Shown: positions 41,146-50,574 of the stretch, piece after piece
Layout of the letters: each line of letters opens with the position of its first letter
Position numbering within the stretch: the first letter of the stretch is position 1
DNA from: Neobacillus sp. CF12
GTDB taxonomy: Bacteria > Bacillota > Bacilli > Bacillales > Cytobacillaceae
DNA length: 64,000 bases
NCBI RefSeq assembly: GCF_030348765.1
Contig: NZ_JAUCEU010000007.1
Location: forward strand, 3,351,501-3,415,500
Direction: 5' to 3'
Made by a program: the position numbers and the translations under genes
The notes under the pieces: generated by a model
Told to the model about the DNA's origin: nothing
What the model saw: only the letters and a program-made list of their open reading frames with translations
Database searches by the model: none

Positions 41146-42927
41146 ATGAATCAAAACCAAAATGGCTTAAAACCATTTGTTTCTCTTATTTTATCAACTA
41201 AAATCCCGAAACTTGCTTTAGCTATCGGATTAACAGCAAGTCTTATTACAACACTTGCGGGTCTTCTCGTTCCAGTATTAACCAAAAATTTAGTTGATGG
41301 TTTCTCAGTGTCCTCCTTAAGTGTTCCGCTTATGATTGGAATTGGCGCTGCTTTTATTTTTCAAGCGATTATCAGCGGCGTGTCCATTTATCTGCTAAGT
41401 TTTGTGGGTCAAAAGATTGTTGCGCGACTCCGTGAACGTATGTGGGTAAAACTGATTCGATTACCGGTAAGTTATTTTGACAAACAATCAAGTGGAGAAA
41501 CAGTCAGCCGGATTGTTAATGATACAAGTGTAGTCCGCGATTTAATTTCAAATCACTTTCCACAATTTATCTCAGGAATCATTTCCATTATCGGTGCCAT
41601 CGTCATTCTCCTTATTATGGATTGGAAGATGACAATATTAATGTTAATATCTGTTCCGCTTACCTTTCTTATTATGATGCCTCTTGGCAGGAAAATGGCG
41701 AAAATCTCACGCGGTTTACAGGATGAAACAGCAGCTTTTACTGGGCATATCCAACAAACTCTTAGTGAAATTCGATTAATGAAATCGTCAACTGCTGAAA
41801 AATATGAAGAATCAAAGGGATTATCCGGAATCGAAAAATTATTAGGCTTTGGTTTAAAAGAGGCACGAATTACCTCTTTAATTGCTCCCATCATGTATCT
41901 AGTTGTTATGGTCGTAATCGTAATGATTATTGGGTACGGCGGCATGCGGGTTGCCAATGGAACGATGTCCACCGGTTCCCTTGTTGCCTTCTTACTCTAT
42001 CTATTTCAAATCATTTTTCCAATAACCAGCTTTGCGATGTTTTTCACCCAATTACAAAAGGCAAAAGGTGCTACCGAGCGGATTATTGATATTCTAGACC
42101 TCCCATTTGAAGAAGGACAGGATGGTATGGAAATCGATATTTCCAATAAACCGATTTCTGTCCAGAATATTTCCTTTGCATATAGTGAAGAGGAGCCAGT
42201 CCTTGAAAATGTGTCCTTTGAGGCACAACCTGGGGAAATGATTGCCTTTGCCGGTCCAAGCGGCGGCGGAAAAACCACTATGTTCGGCTTACTTGAACGC
42301 TTTTACGAGCCGACTTCGGGCAAAATTACGGTTGGTGACATCGCCATCACTGATTTATTGACTGCAACTTGGCGCAGCCAAATTGGGTATGTTTCACAAG
42401 AAAGTGCGATGATGGCGGGAACGATTCGCGAAAATCTATGTTATGGACTCCAAGATAAAGAAACAATTTCTGATGACACTCTTTGGAAAGTAGCGGAGAT
42501 GGCCTATGCAGACGAATTTATTAGATCATTTTCAGACGGACTGGACACAGAGGTTGGCGAACGGGGAGTAAAACTTTCTGGAGGACAAAGACAGCGGATT
42601 GCCATTGCTCGTGCTTTTTTACGAGATCCTAAAATTTTAATGATGGATGAAGCAACGGCTAGCTTAGACAGTCAATCAGAAGGTATCGTCCAACAGGCTT
42701 TATCCCGACTCATGGAAGGTCGGACAACCTTTGTGATTGCTCATCGATTATCCACTATTGTCGATGCGGATAAGATTATTTTTATCGAAAAGGGGCAAGT
42801 AACTGGAATCGGCACCCATCAAGAATTAATACATTCACACGCTTTATATCGTGAATTTGCAGAGCAACAACTAACAAGCGGAGAACATGAAATTAATAGT
42901 GGTGATAAAAAAGGTGCATTAAGCTAA
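41146..42927 (+). CDS. bmrA: ABC multidrug exporter BmrA-like (half transporter)
   Basis: A 593-residue half transporter close to B. subtilis BmrA in sequence and length. Six transmembrane helices (residues 1-330) include LVPVLTKNLVDGFSVSSLS and RLPVSYFDKQSSGETVSR; the ATPase domain has Walker A GPSGGGKTT, QESAMMAGTIRENL, signature LSGGQRQRIAIAR, Walker B ILMMDEATA and switch HR in IAHRLSTI. It works as a homodimer exporting drugs and lipids. ATG at 41146 has GGAG 9 bp upstream; a frame back to 40969 overlaps the SMR gene and is rejected. Confidence 0.93.
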   Translation: MNQNQNGLKPFVSLILSTKIPKLALAIGLTASLITTLAGLLVPVLTKNLVDGFSVSSLSVPLMIGIGAAFIFQAIISGVSIYLLSFVGQKIVARLRERMWVKLIRLPVSYFDKQSSGETVSRIVNDTSVVRDLISNHFPQFISGIISIIGAIVILLIMDWKMTILMLISVPLTFLIMMPLGRKMAKISRGLQDETAAFTGHIQQTLSEIRLMKSSTAEKYEESKGLSGIEKLLGFGLKEARITSLIAPIMYLVVMVVIVMIIGYGGMRVANGTMSTGSLVAFLLYLFQIIFPITSFAMFFTQLQKAKGATERIIDILDLPFEEGQDGMEIDISNKPISVQNISFAYSEEEPVLENVSFEAQPGEMIAFAGPSGGGKTTMFGLLERFYEPTSGKITVGDIAITDLLTATWRSQIGYVSQESAMMAGTIRENLCYGLQDKETISDDTLWKVAEMAYADEFIRSFSDGLDTEVGERGVKLSGGQRQRIAIARAFLRDPKILMMDEATASLDSQSEGIVQQALSRLMEGRTTFVIAHRLSTIVDADKIIFIEKGQVTGIGTHQELIHSHALYREFAEQQLTSGEHEINSGDKKGALS

Positions 42928-42944
42928 GCTTAATGCACCTTTTT
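42908..42944. terminator. Bidirectional terminator after bmrA
   Basis: An almost perfect palindrome, AAAAAGGTGCATTAAGC and its complement, with A- and T-runs on either side, between convergent genes. Confidence 0.92.
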
Positions 42945-42948
42945 CAAT

Positions 42949-44232
42949 TTATACCTGTGGCTGCTTCTCTGACACAGAAAGATTAGGTCCTTCCTCTTTA
43001 AATTTAAAAAGAGGAACAACTAGGAAAGCACCAATCAGAAACAATAGTCCTGATACCGAATACACTCCTGATAAAGTAAGTGGAACTTTTACCAAACCTG
43101 AAACCGACATTCCAATAACCATCGTCCCCATAAACAGCGGATTAAGCACTCCATTTACGCGTCCGATGAATGCTTCATCTGTATATTTAAGAATAATCGT
43201 ATTTATTCCTATATGAATACATGGGAAGAACATGCCATTTAAGACTTGTAAGACTAGTGTTAATACTACACTTGTAGACCAGCCTACACCGATGGTAAAA
43301 AACATACTGGCAAAAATCCCAAGAGCTAGCAGCTTTTGTGGGGAGATTTTTTTTGAAAAAGCCATAACAATTCCACCACCAAGCAACATACCTGCACCAT
43401 TTGCCATTAATAACCATTGGAGAAATTCTTTTGGCATTTCAAGTTTCTCCATCGTTACAAAAATCGCCAGAGGTGAAATAAGCCCCACAGCTAAGCCACA
43501 AAATGCAAAAACACTTCCCATTGATTTGAGTACTTTTTTGGACATCACGTAGCGAAACCCATCCGCCAGTTCCTTTTTAAAATTATTTTCAACCTCTGAT
43601 GTTTCCTTCTCTAGGTCCCGCGGAAGGTACATTAACACAAGTCCAGAAAGCAAAAACATCGCTCCCATGACGCCGATTGATACATAAATGCCATACTTTT
43701 GGTAGACAAGTGTTCCAATAACAGGACCTATTACCATAAAAATAGCCATTAACGATTGAAACATAGCCATGACAGATTGTAATTGTTCACCAGGCACATG
43801 CTGCTTTAATAGTTTCATTGCCGATGGCATGGAAAACTGTGATAAAATAGCTGAGACTAATGTCGCTAAAAAGATTGCCTGCCACGAGCCAAACAGCAGT
43901 GCTAATAACACTAAACCAATTGAGAAAGCTGACAACATGTCACACCAAACCATTGTTCGTTTAGGCTTCCATCTGTCTGCAAATGTTCCCCCAATAAATG
44001 AAAAGATAAATATCGGTGCAAACTCAACAACAGAAATTAATGAAACATAGACAGGATCGTTATTTGTCATATCTGTAACGTACAATAAAATAGCAAAATT
44101 TCGAATCCATATTCCTAACTGAAGTAAAAAATTTGAAGACATAATCGCCAAGACAATTCGGTTGGCAAATATATTTCTCGAGGGCTGACCAGTTGGCATC
44201 GAAGCTGCCCCTTCATTATCATAAACTCCCAT
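42949..44232 (-). CDS. MFS transporter (efflux type)
   Basis: A 427-residue protein with twelve helices and the MFS motif GTFADRWKPKRTMVW after helix 2. It resembles MFS_3-type macrolide/drug exporters. ATG at 44232 follows AAAGGGGAAATAGA; a frame to 44289 is rejected. Substrate unknown. Confidence 0.9.
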   Translation of the reverse strand: MGVYDNEGAASMPTGQPSRNIFANRIVLAIMSSNFLLQLGIWIRNFAILLYVTDMTNNDPVYVSLISVVEFAPIFIFSFIGGTFADRWKPKRTMVWCDMLSAFSIGLVLLALLFGSWQAIFLATLVSAILSQFSMPSAMKLLKQHVPGEQLQSVMAMFQSLMAIFMVIGPVIGTLVYQKYGIYVSIGVMGAMFLLSGLVLMYLPRDLEKETSEVENNFKKELADGFRYVMSKKVLKSMGSVFAFCGLAVGLISPLAIFVTMEKLEMPKEFLQWLLMANGAGMLLGGGIVMAFSKKISPQKLLALGIFASMFFTIGVGWSTSVVLTLVLQVLNGMFFPCIHIGINTIILKYTDEAFIGRVNGVLNPLFMGTMVIGMSVSGLVKVPLTLSGVYSVSGLLFLIGAFLVVPLFKFKEEGPNLSVSEKQPQV

Positions 44233-44424
44233 TCTATTTCCCCTTTCGAATGTTATAAAGTTATTTTTGCCAAAATTCTGCATAATCATATCATATTGGA
44301 AAAATTATTTCAGCGTAAACCAAGGTTTCAGAAAATTAATATTTATTTATCTTTTATTAGTTGATAGAATTGTAGATGTTTTGATAAGTTTAAGAGAGAA
44401 GAGTTTCTTTTAGAGGTGTTTTTT

Positions 44425-46260
44425 ATGAATAGGATTTCGCTTATTGGTTTTCTCCATCCAATTGTATTACTATTGCTTGTTTTGTTTATAAAAATCTTTG
44501 CCTTTCAGGTTGTAGTTTTTGAAAACACATCGTTTTTTCATGTGTTACTTGTTGAGTTTCCAATGTGGGCTCTTGTTTTATCAGCACTGATGATATTTTT
44601 TAAAAAACGGACTTGGTTAGCCATATGGCTTTATAATCTATTCTTGTCGACTCTGTTCATTGTCGTAGTTTATTATACCCGGTATTTTTCAACCGTACCA
44701 TCTTATTATGATGTCAAACAAATTTATCAATCCAATTCTGTCGGCGGTACAGTCGCCCTTCTCGGCAGTCCCTATGATTTTTTATTTTTCTTAGATGTTG
44801 TCTTAGTACTTCCGCTTATCTGGTTTTTCAAAAAAGGCTCCACATCCTTTGCTGGTGCAAAAAAATGGGCTATTGGATTTGGATGTCTTGGGCTGATTAT
44901 GACTTTTATAGCTTTTCGCTATCCGTTAATTGATGTATCCTACTTTGCAAAAAAGCATGGCTATATCCAATCACAATTCGTTCAGGCTTACGAAAACAGT
45001 CTCGGAACTGCTTTTGCCAGTCAGGAACGACTTTCTGAAAAAGAGCTTGAAAAGCTAAAAGGCAATACCTATGTTCCTGCAAATAAACATGACACATATG
45101 GGCTTGCAAAAAATCGCCATGTATTTATTATTCAAGTGGAGTCCCTGCAGGAATTCACCATCAATAAAAGGATTAATGGTCAGGAAATTACGCCAAACCT
45201 GAATAGACTCTTGAAAGAAAGTGCTTATTTTGATAACGTTTATCAGCAAATCGGAGCAGGTAATACATCAGACGCCGAATGGCTTATGCATACTTCGTTG
45301 TATCCAGAAGGCATGGACCCAACGGTTAATACCATAGAAGGTACAGAGATTCCTTCCCTTGCTTGGACGTTAAAAAAGCATGGCTATGGTGCTGCAACCT
45401 ATCACGCGGATGATATTACCTATTGGAGTCGCGATAAATTGTATCCAGCGCTAGGATTTGATTATGTTTACACAAGTAACGAGATTCCTAACGAAAAGGA
45501 AATTGGCTTTGGCCCTGCAGATGAAGTATTGTTTAACTTTGTAGAGGATCAGTTAGCTAAGCAATTGAAAACACACGACAGAATGTATTCCAATATTATT
45601 ACACTCACAAGTCATACTCCTTTTGAAATGCCTGAGGAAAATGAGTTTCTAGACCTGCCAGAAATCTATAAAGATACCTACGTCGGCAATTACTTCCAAT
45701 CAGTTCGCTATACAGATGAACAAATTGGGTTATTCATCAACGAGTTAAAAAGGCTTGATATCTACGATGAATCGGTTATTTTGATTTTTGGTGATCACTC
45801 CGGCCTGCATGGTGCTCCCGTTACCGACCAAGATAAAATTCTATTAAAAGAAGTATTAGGCCATGAATATACTATGCAGGATCGTTTTGTTGTACCGGTG
45901 CTATTTACAGCACCTGGCCTCTTTACAGGTGAGACCTATTCCCATCTTGGCGGTCAAATTGATCTCATGCCGACATTATTAAACTTGCTGGGCATTGAGC
46001 ATGACACACAAATGATCGGACACAATCTCTTTCACTACAAAAAAAATCTGTTAGGCATGCGTTATTACCTTCCAGGTGGATCATTTATCAGTGATAAAAC
46101 CTTTTACACAGCACCAAGTGCGAAACTACCTGCTGCGATTTATGACCGAAAAACAATGAAGAAAACAAAGAATACCAATCGCCTTCAAGAAAAAGTGGAT
46201 AACACCTTATCCATCATGCAGTACTCGGATTATATCCGTAAAGAACAGACAGAAGAATAG
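44425..46260 (+). CDS. LTA-synthase-family sulfatase-fold membrane enzyme
   Basis: A 611-residue protein with five N-terminal helices (residues 1-170) and a large extracellular sulfatase-fold domain. HVFIIQVESLQEF carries the first metal Glu, and GAGNTSDAEWLM the catalytic Thr equivalent to LtaS GKTSD; GDHSGLHG is the C-terminal metal site. LtaS-family enzymes (LtaS, YfnI, YqgS, YvgJ) polymerise or prime glycerol phosphate on lipoteichoic acid; which role applies here is undecided. ATG at 44425 is preceded by AGAGGTGTTTTTT. Confidence 0.92.
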   Translation: MNRISLIGFLHPIVLLLLVLFIKIFAFQVVVFENTSFFHVLLVEFPMWALVLSALMIFFKKRTWLAIWLYNLFLSTLFIVVVYYTRYFSTVPSYYDVKQIYQSNSVGGTVALLGSPYDFLFFLDVVLVLPLIWFFKKGSTSFAGAKKWAIGFGCLGLIMTFIAFRYPLIDVSYFAKKHGYIQSQFVQAYENSLGTAFASQERLSEKELEKLKGNTYVPANKHDTYGLAKNRHVFIIQVESLQEFTINKRINGQEITPNLNRLLKESAYFDNVYQQIGAGNTSDAEWLMHTSLYPEGMDPTVNTIEGTEIPSLAWTLKKHGYGAATYHADDITYWSRDKLYPALGFDYVYTSNEIPNEKEIGFGPADEVLFNFVEDQLAKQLKTHDRMYSNIITLTSHTPFEMPEENEFLDLPEIYKDTYVGNYFQSVRYTDEQIGLFINELKRLDIYDESVILIFGDHSGLHGAPVTDQDKILLKEVLGHEYTMQDRFVVPVLFTAPGLFTGETYSHLGGQIDLMPTLLNLLGIEHDTQMIGHNLFHYKKNLLGMRYYLPGGSFISDKTFYTAPSAKLPAAIYDRKTMKKTKNTNRLQEKVDNTLSIMQYSDYIRKEQTEE

Positions 46261-46264
46261 GCAC

Positions 46265-46293
46265 AGGACCTGCATGGTTTGTCTGCAGGTCCT
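46265..46293. terminator. Hairpin after the LTA-synthase-like gene
   Basis: AGGACCTGCA (46265-46274) and TGCAGGTCCT (46284-46293) pair perfectly; a short TTCTTATTT tract follows. Confidence 0.85.
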
Positions 46294-46299
46294 TCTTAT

Positions 46300-47325
46300 T
46301 TAATGCACTTCTTTTATTACTTTCCTCATTGGTGGAACTTCTAAATAGGTGACAACACGCCAGATCCATTCCAGTGGTCCAAATTGAAAAAAACGAAGCC
46401 AGATGACACTAAAGATAAGTTGAATGATATAAATTGTTAGACAAACGAGTAGCGATTGGAGATAGGTTAACGAACCAAACAGGTTGAATAGATAACCAGC
46501 TAGGTAGATAAAGACAGTTTGAAAAATATAGTTTGTAAGGGCCATCCTTCCATAACTTTTCAAAGGGGATAGCAGCTTTTGAATAAGCGGTAATCTCAAA
46601 AGTAAAATCAGCACCCCAACATATACAGCAGTGATTAATGGACCAATCATAATTCCAATACTTAAAAACATGTAAGTTGCCTCATCTACTCCATTATTAA
46701 GATCAAATGGGCTAGAAGGTGCATATTGATATTGATAAACAAGTCCCGCTATACCTACAACTAGTAGCAGGCCTGTAAAGATTGACACCTTATTTATCTT
46801 CTTTTCCACACCATCAAATAGTTGATACTGACCAGCTGCAATTCCAAGCAGCATTAACGGTACCACCATAAACAGTTTAAAGGCCATTATACTTAGGACA
46901 ATTAGGAGTATTAAACCTATAACGAGGTTAATTTCCTTTTTTACTTTATAGAAAACTAGTAAAAGAAGACCCGTAACCGCATAAACCGTTAATGCCTCAC
47001 CCGGGTGAAATTTAACATGGAACCATCCTAAGATAAATAAGGCAGCAATTCTTCGTAAAAACAAAACGTATCCATTTTTCCCTTTTGCGTTTGCTCTTGA
47101 GATAAATAGATAAAAACCTACCCCGAACAAAAATGAGAAGAGTGTATAAAATCTGCCCTCTACAAACAAAAAAAGAAACCGTTGATAAGATGCATCTGCT
47201 GTCCCAAATCCTGGCTCCTTAACGGCCAAAAGCGGCAGGATATTTACAAGGATAATTCCCAGGAGCGCAAAGCCTCGTAAATAATCGAGGATATCTAGTC
47301 GTTTAGTGCCTTCCGTTGGCCTCAT
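46300..47325 (-). CDS. DUF418 membrane protein (YeiB-like)
   Basis: A 341-residue protein with eight to ten helices: RLDILDYLRGFALLGIILVN at the start, GRFYTLFSFLFGVGF, and the C-terminal DUF418 pattern KSYGRMALTNYIFQT and FGPLEWIWR. Function of the family is not known. ATG at 47325 is preferred (GAGGTG 6 bp upstream) over GTG at 47334. It follows a small membrane protein after 15 bp and is probably co-transcribed with it. Confidence 0.88.
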   Translation of the reverse strand: MRPTEGTKRLDILDYLRGFALLGIILVNILPLLAVKEPGFGTADASYQRFLFLFVEGRFYTLFSFLFGVGFYLFISRANAKGKNGYVLFLRRIAALFILGWFHVKFHPGEALTVYAVTGLLLLVFYKVKKEINLVIGLILLIVLSIMAFKLFMVVPLMLLGIAAGQYQLFDGVEKKINKVSIFTGLLLVVGIAGLVYQYQYAPSSPFDLNNGVDEATYMFLSIGIMIGPLITAVYVGVLILLLRLPLIQKLLSPLKSYGRMALTNYIFQTVFIYLAGYLFNLFGSLTYLQSLLVCLTIYIIQLIFSVIWLRFFQFGPLEWIWRVVTYLEVPPMRKVIKEVH

Positions 47326-47340
47326 CAAACTCACCTCGGT

Positions 47341-47841
47341 TTAGATTGGGATAAACATATGTATAAGGAATAGTAGAAAAAATGCCATGGCAGTCATGAG
47401 GTGAAATTTCCGTCGAAATCCTGAGGATTTTTTATGACGTAAATAACCTGCAGATAATGTAAGTGCTAGGATTAATAAGGCAAGGTAGCCACTGACGAGT
47501 TTCAAGTTGCCAAATCCAACAGCAGGTGCAACTTCATATAAATTGATTGCAGCATGACCAATAATAATGGTTGTAGCCGTTACCGCAATTGAAATATGCC
47601 ACTTCATCATCACTCTCGAAAATTTCGCCAGACGTATCTTTATCTGCCTAACGGATGATTTTCGGATCACTAAAAAAATAAAATACATATTGATATTAAC
47701 TAAGAAAAGTATCATCGCCATTTGTGCTAAGAGTTGGGCCACAATCACCAAACTGCTGTCATGTGGACGAAAAAACCATATATAAATAACCGAAAATACA
47801 ATTAAAATACTATTTACTCCAATCCAGAGTCTATGAGGCAA
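47341..47841 (-). CDS. Cytochrome-b561/ferric-reductase-like membrane protein
   Basis: A 166-residue protein with five helices. Histidines in helices (KWHISIAVTATTIIIGHAAI and RKFHLMTAMAFF...IHMF) could be haem ligands, as in ferric-reductase-like or DUF4405-type proteins, but the assignment is tentative. Upstream 304 bp (47842-48145) contain a terminator at 48010 and otherwise AT-rich sequence without a supported gene. Confidence 0.68.
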   Translation of the reverse strand: MPHRLWIGVNSILIVFSVIYIWFFRPHDSSLVIVAQLLAQMAMILFLVNINMYFIFLVIRKSSVRQIKIRLAKFSRVMMKWHISIAVTATTIIIGHAAINLYEVAPAVGFGNLKLVSGYLALLILALTLSAGYLRHKKSSGFRRKFHLMTAMAFFLLFLIHMFIPI

Positions 47842-48009
47842 GTATTTTCCTCCTATTGTGGTGAGTTTGTTGTTCTTTTAATGTTATATCAGCGGTGTGC
47901 GAATTTCTATGTACCACGGTCCCCCTTTATCCTTAACAACATTTTATTTTTGAATCCGAACAAATTGAATCATTAAATCATATTTTATTACTACAATAAG
48001 TATAACAAA

Positions 48010-48039
48010 GAAAAACCGCGGTCCTCTATTACCACGGTT
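48010..48039 (-). terminator. Terminator of the Sm-like protein gene
   Basis: In the minus direction ACCGTGG and CCGCGGT pair (one G-U) and run into TTTTT. It is about 105 bp after the stop codon. Confidence 0.7.
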
Positions 48040-48145
48040 CAATTTTATCGCGCTTAGAGCGAAAGAGTAATCCATCCTTGTCAGCAAAACGGGTTTGGAT
48101 TATTTTTTGTTTTCTTTCTTAAAATCGACCTGAGTTTCCAAGTGT

Positions 48146-48823
48146 TCATGCGAAATGTATCGTTTTGACATGTTCTAAATTGCGGTATACGATATTCCTT
48201 TCTGCAGTTATGAGAATTAATTGGTTGTTCCAGACCTTCTGAAGTAAACCTATTTTTTCACTGCTGTCGCCGCCATCAATAACTACAAGCTGATTTTCTA
48301 ACCTTATGCACTGGTCCTCAAAACTTCTCGCCAATGGAATCGAGGCAGGAGCAGCTGGAAGTTTCTGATTGCTGATGGAATAGGGTGAACTATGTTCCGG
48401 ATAGGGAATTAGCCATTTAACATGATCCATCGAAATAAACACTGTTTTGAATACAGGAGAATAAAAGACAAAGTGATTATTCATGATACTTGTCAAATAT
48501 CCGTGAATCGATTTATTACCTGTTACATAGACCTCTACAAACCTTCCTCTGGCATTCGTCAATATTCCACGAAATGATATGGAAAGGGAATCAGATTCAA
48601 TCGGTTTTTCTGAAGGAAGGTCATACACAATAGAATTTTGGTCCGCTGTCACTTCTTTCACCCGCTGAACATGAACGGATGGAATATAAAGGAATCTTTG
48701 ACTTCTGCCCACATATAATACAAGAATATCCAATCCAGAATCAACTAGAGTTCCCGAATGAAAATTCCCCCCGGAAATCTCTATTTCAATATCTTTTCCC
48801 ATTAATTCATTAAACGCATTCAT
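48146..48823 (-). CDS. Protein with three Sm-like/DUF2642-type modules
   Basis: A 225-residue protein made of three similar beta-rich units: residues 1-58 (GKDIEIEISGGNFHSGTLVD, then FLYIPSVHVQRV), about 80-140 (GRFVEVYVTGNKSIHGYLTS, then VFISMDHVKWL) and about 165-225 (ENQLVVIDGGDSSEKIGLLQ, then IVYRNLEHVKTI). The pattern of strands ending in a helix-like 'HV' tail resembles DUF2642/Sm-like folds in spore-associated Bacillus proteins. Function unknown. ATG follows AAAAGGAGAATATAA. Confidence 0.7.
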   Translation of the reverse strand: MNAFNELMGKDIEIEISGGNFHSGTLVDSGLDILVLYVGRSQRFLYIPSVHVQRVKEVTADQNSIVYDLPSEKPIESDSLSISFRGILTNARGRFVEVYVTGNKSIHGYLTSIMNNHFVFYSPVFKTVFISMDHVKWLIPYPEHSSPYSISNQKLPAAPASIPLARSFEDQCIRLENQLVVIDGGDSSEKIGLLQKVWNNQLILITAERNIVYRNLEHVKTIHFA

Positions 48824-48854
48824 TTATATTCTCCTTTTGTTTCGTATCTTCTCT

Positions 48855-50213
48855 TTACTGTAGTGCTCCGCCAAATAACCATGAAACCCAATAATATAAG
48901 ACAACTAATGTAAACAATGTCACGGGGGGAATGACAACAAATGTGATTTTTACATATTCCCACCAAGTAATCATGACTTTTCCTTTTCTAACGATATGCA
49001 TCCACATTAGTGTCGCGAGCGTTCCCATAGGCAGTAATAATGACCCCATATCACTTCCAATCACATTTGCTAAATAAGAGACTTTTAAAGCTAGCGGGCT
49101 AAGGTCCATATTCATTAACGTAAGCGTTCCGACCATGAGTGCAGGGTGATTGTTAAAGATGTTAGAGAGAACCGTTAATAGTGCTCCCATCATGACACTT
49201 GCATGAAGCAGGCTTCCTGATACCATTGGACGCATATAATCAATAAGCAAATCTGTTAAACCAATATTATGCAGACCATAAATAATAACATACATGCTGA
49301 AGGCGAAGACGAGAATATACCATGGTGTTTTTTTCAGCATATCGACGGGTGAAATTTTTAAATATGCCCACCTCCAGCCTAAAAGGACCAGGGAGCCTAT
49401 AACGGCCATTAAAGATACAGGAATAGCAAAGTATGATGCTGCAAAAAGGCTGAGACGTACGGCAAATACGAAGAGCAGGACATTTCGCATAAACCGAGTT
49501 CTTTCCTTTTCAGAGGAATAAGTTGGACTAGGTTTAAGGGGGTGATAGGAACTTTGAGTCAAGCCGCTTACTTTAACAGGTACTGTTTTCGGTATCACTT
49601 TTTTAAAGCGCAGAAACAGAAGCCCTACCAGTAACAGCAGTCCTAGCGTTGCAGGCACAAACATCATCGCTGTATGCAAATACAAATCCATATCTACTAT
49701 TTTTAAGGCAATGAGATTGACGATATTGCTGACCCCAATGGGAGCACTGGATGCCGTAGCAATTAACCCTCCTGATAATAAATAGGGGATCTTTTGATGA
49801 TTTTTCAACCCCATATTGTTTAACAACATGACAAGAATGGGAGTAGTGATTAAAATACTTCCATCATTATTGAAAAAAAGTGTCATGAGAAAGCATAGAA
49901 GGTTAACATACCAGAATAAGCGGATACCTGATCCCTTCGCTTTAGCAGCTAGCTTCTCTGCCACCCAATTGAAGAACCCAAAACTTTCTAATACAATTGC
50001 CATTATGATCGTTGCCATAATGGTTATTGCTGCTCCCGATATGGTTTCCGTAATAATACCAAGGTCGGTAAGCGAAACACTTCCACTGATTAAAACAAAA
50101 ATCGCACCTATTGTAGCAGGAATGGCTTCGTTAATTCCTCTAGGTCTCCACAGAATAAAGATGAGCGTTACCACAAAAGCTAAAATGGTCATCCAAACTA
50201 TAGGTTGAATCAT
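48855..50213 (-). CDS. ArsB/NhaD-superfamily ion transporter (YdfA-like)
   Basis: A 452-residue protein with about eleven helices. The ion-transporter signatures NNDGSILITTPILVML and NIFNNHPALMVGT, plus GSDMGSLLLPMGTLATLMW, are those of ArsB. Arsenite export is the family role, and no ars operon or ArsR gene is nearby, so another anion is possible. ATG follows GGAAGGAGAAAAAA. Two short upstream ORFs are present in its leader. Confidence 0.88.
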   Translation of the reverse strand: MIQPIVWMTILAFVVTLIFILWRPRGINEAIPATIGAIFVLISGSVSLTDLGIITETISGAAITIMATIIMAIVLESFGFFNWVAEKLAAKAKGSGIRLFWYVNLLCFLMTLFFNNDGSILITTPILVMLLNNMGLKNHQKIPYLLSGGLIATASSAPIGVSNIVNLIALKIVDMDLYLHTAMMFVPATLGLLLLVGLLFLRFKKVIPKTVPVKVSGLTQSSYHPLKPSPTYSSEKERTRFMRNVLLFVFAVRLSLFAASYFAIPVSLMAVIGSLVLLGWRWAYLKISPVDMLKKTPWYILVFAFSMYVIIYGLHNIGLTDLLIDYMRPMVSGSLLHASVMMGALLTVLSNIFNNHPALMVGTLTLMNMDLSPLALKVSYLANVIGSDMGSLLLPMGTLATLMWMHIVRKGKVMITWWEYVKITFVVIPPVTLFTLVVLYYWVSWLFGGALQ

Positions 50214-50330
50214 TTTTTTCTCCTTCCAATCTAACTAGTTCTTCATGATGTCTCATGAGTTGACTCTACCTCCTCAAGGCCCAAGTCCGCTCATGTCCCC
50301 CCCTTCCATCTATCCCTATTGTCAGAGTGT
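50214..50330 (-). other. Leader of the ArsB-like gene with short uORFs
   Basis: Minus-strand reading shows GGAAGGGGGGGAC then ATG (50294) encoding MSGLGP and stopping at 50274, immediately followed by GAGGAGG and a second ATG (50256), whose 38-codon frame overlaps the ArsB start. Ribosome-binding-like purines precede both. Translation is unproven. Confidence 0.35.
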
Positions 50331-50460
50331 ACTTTATTTATATGTATCGACACTCATACAGGCATTGGGTTTGTACCCTTTTCGTCAATAAATCCACTAG
50401 AATCTATGGATTAATGTCTTTAATGAATCAACCCAACATTAACAATTTTCTATTTTTCGC

Positions 50461-50501
50461 AAAAAAACAGACAGTAATGAGGGGCTCTCATTACTGTCTG
50501 T
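50461..50501 (-). terminator. Terminator of aroD
   Basis: A perfect 15-bp stem, ACAGACAGTAATGAG (50467-50481) with its complement (50487-50501), followed in the minus direction by seven T. No other feature is supported in 50331-50460. Confidence 0.93.
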
Positions 50502-50574
50502 CATTAAAGGGCTAATACCATTGTTATTAACATGCTAACAAGGTAGGTATCTACCCACTTTGTAAAGTAAGTGA

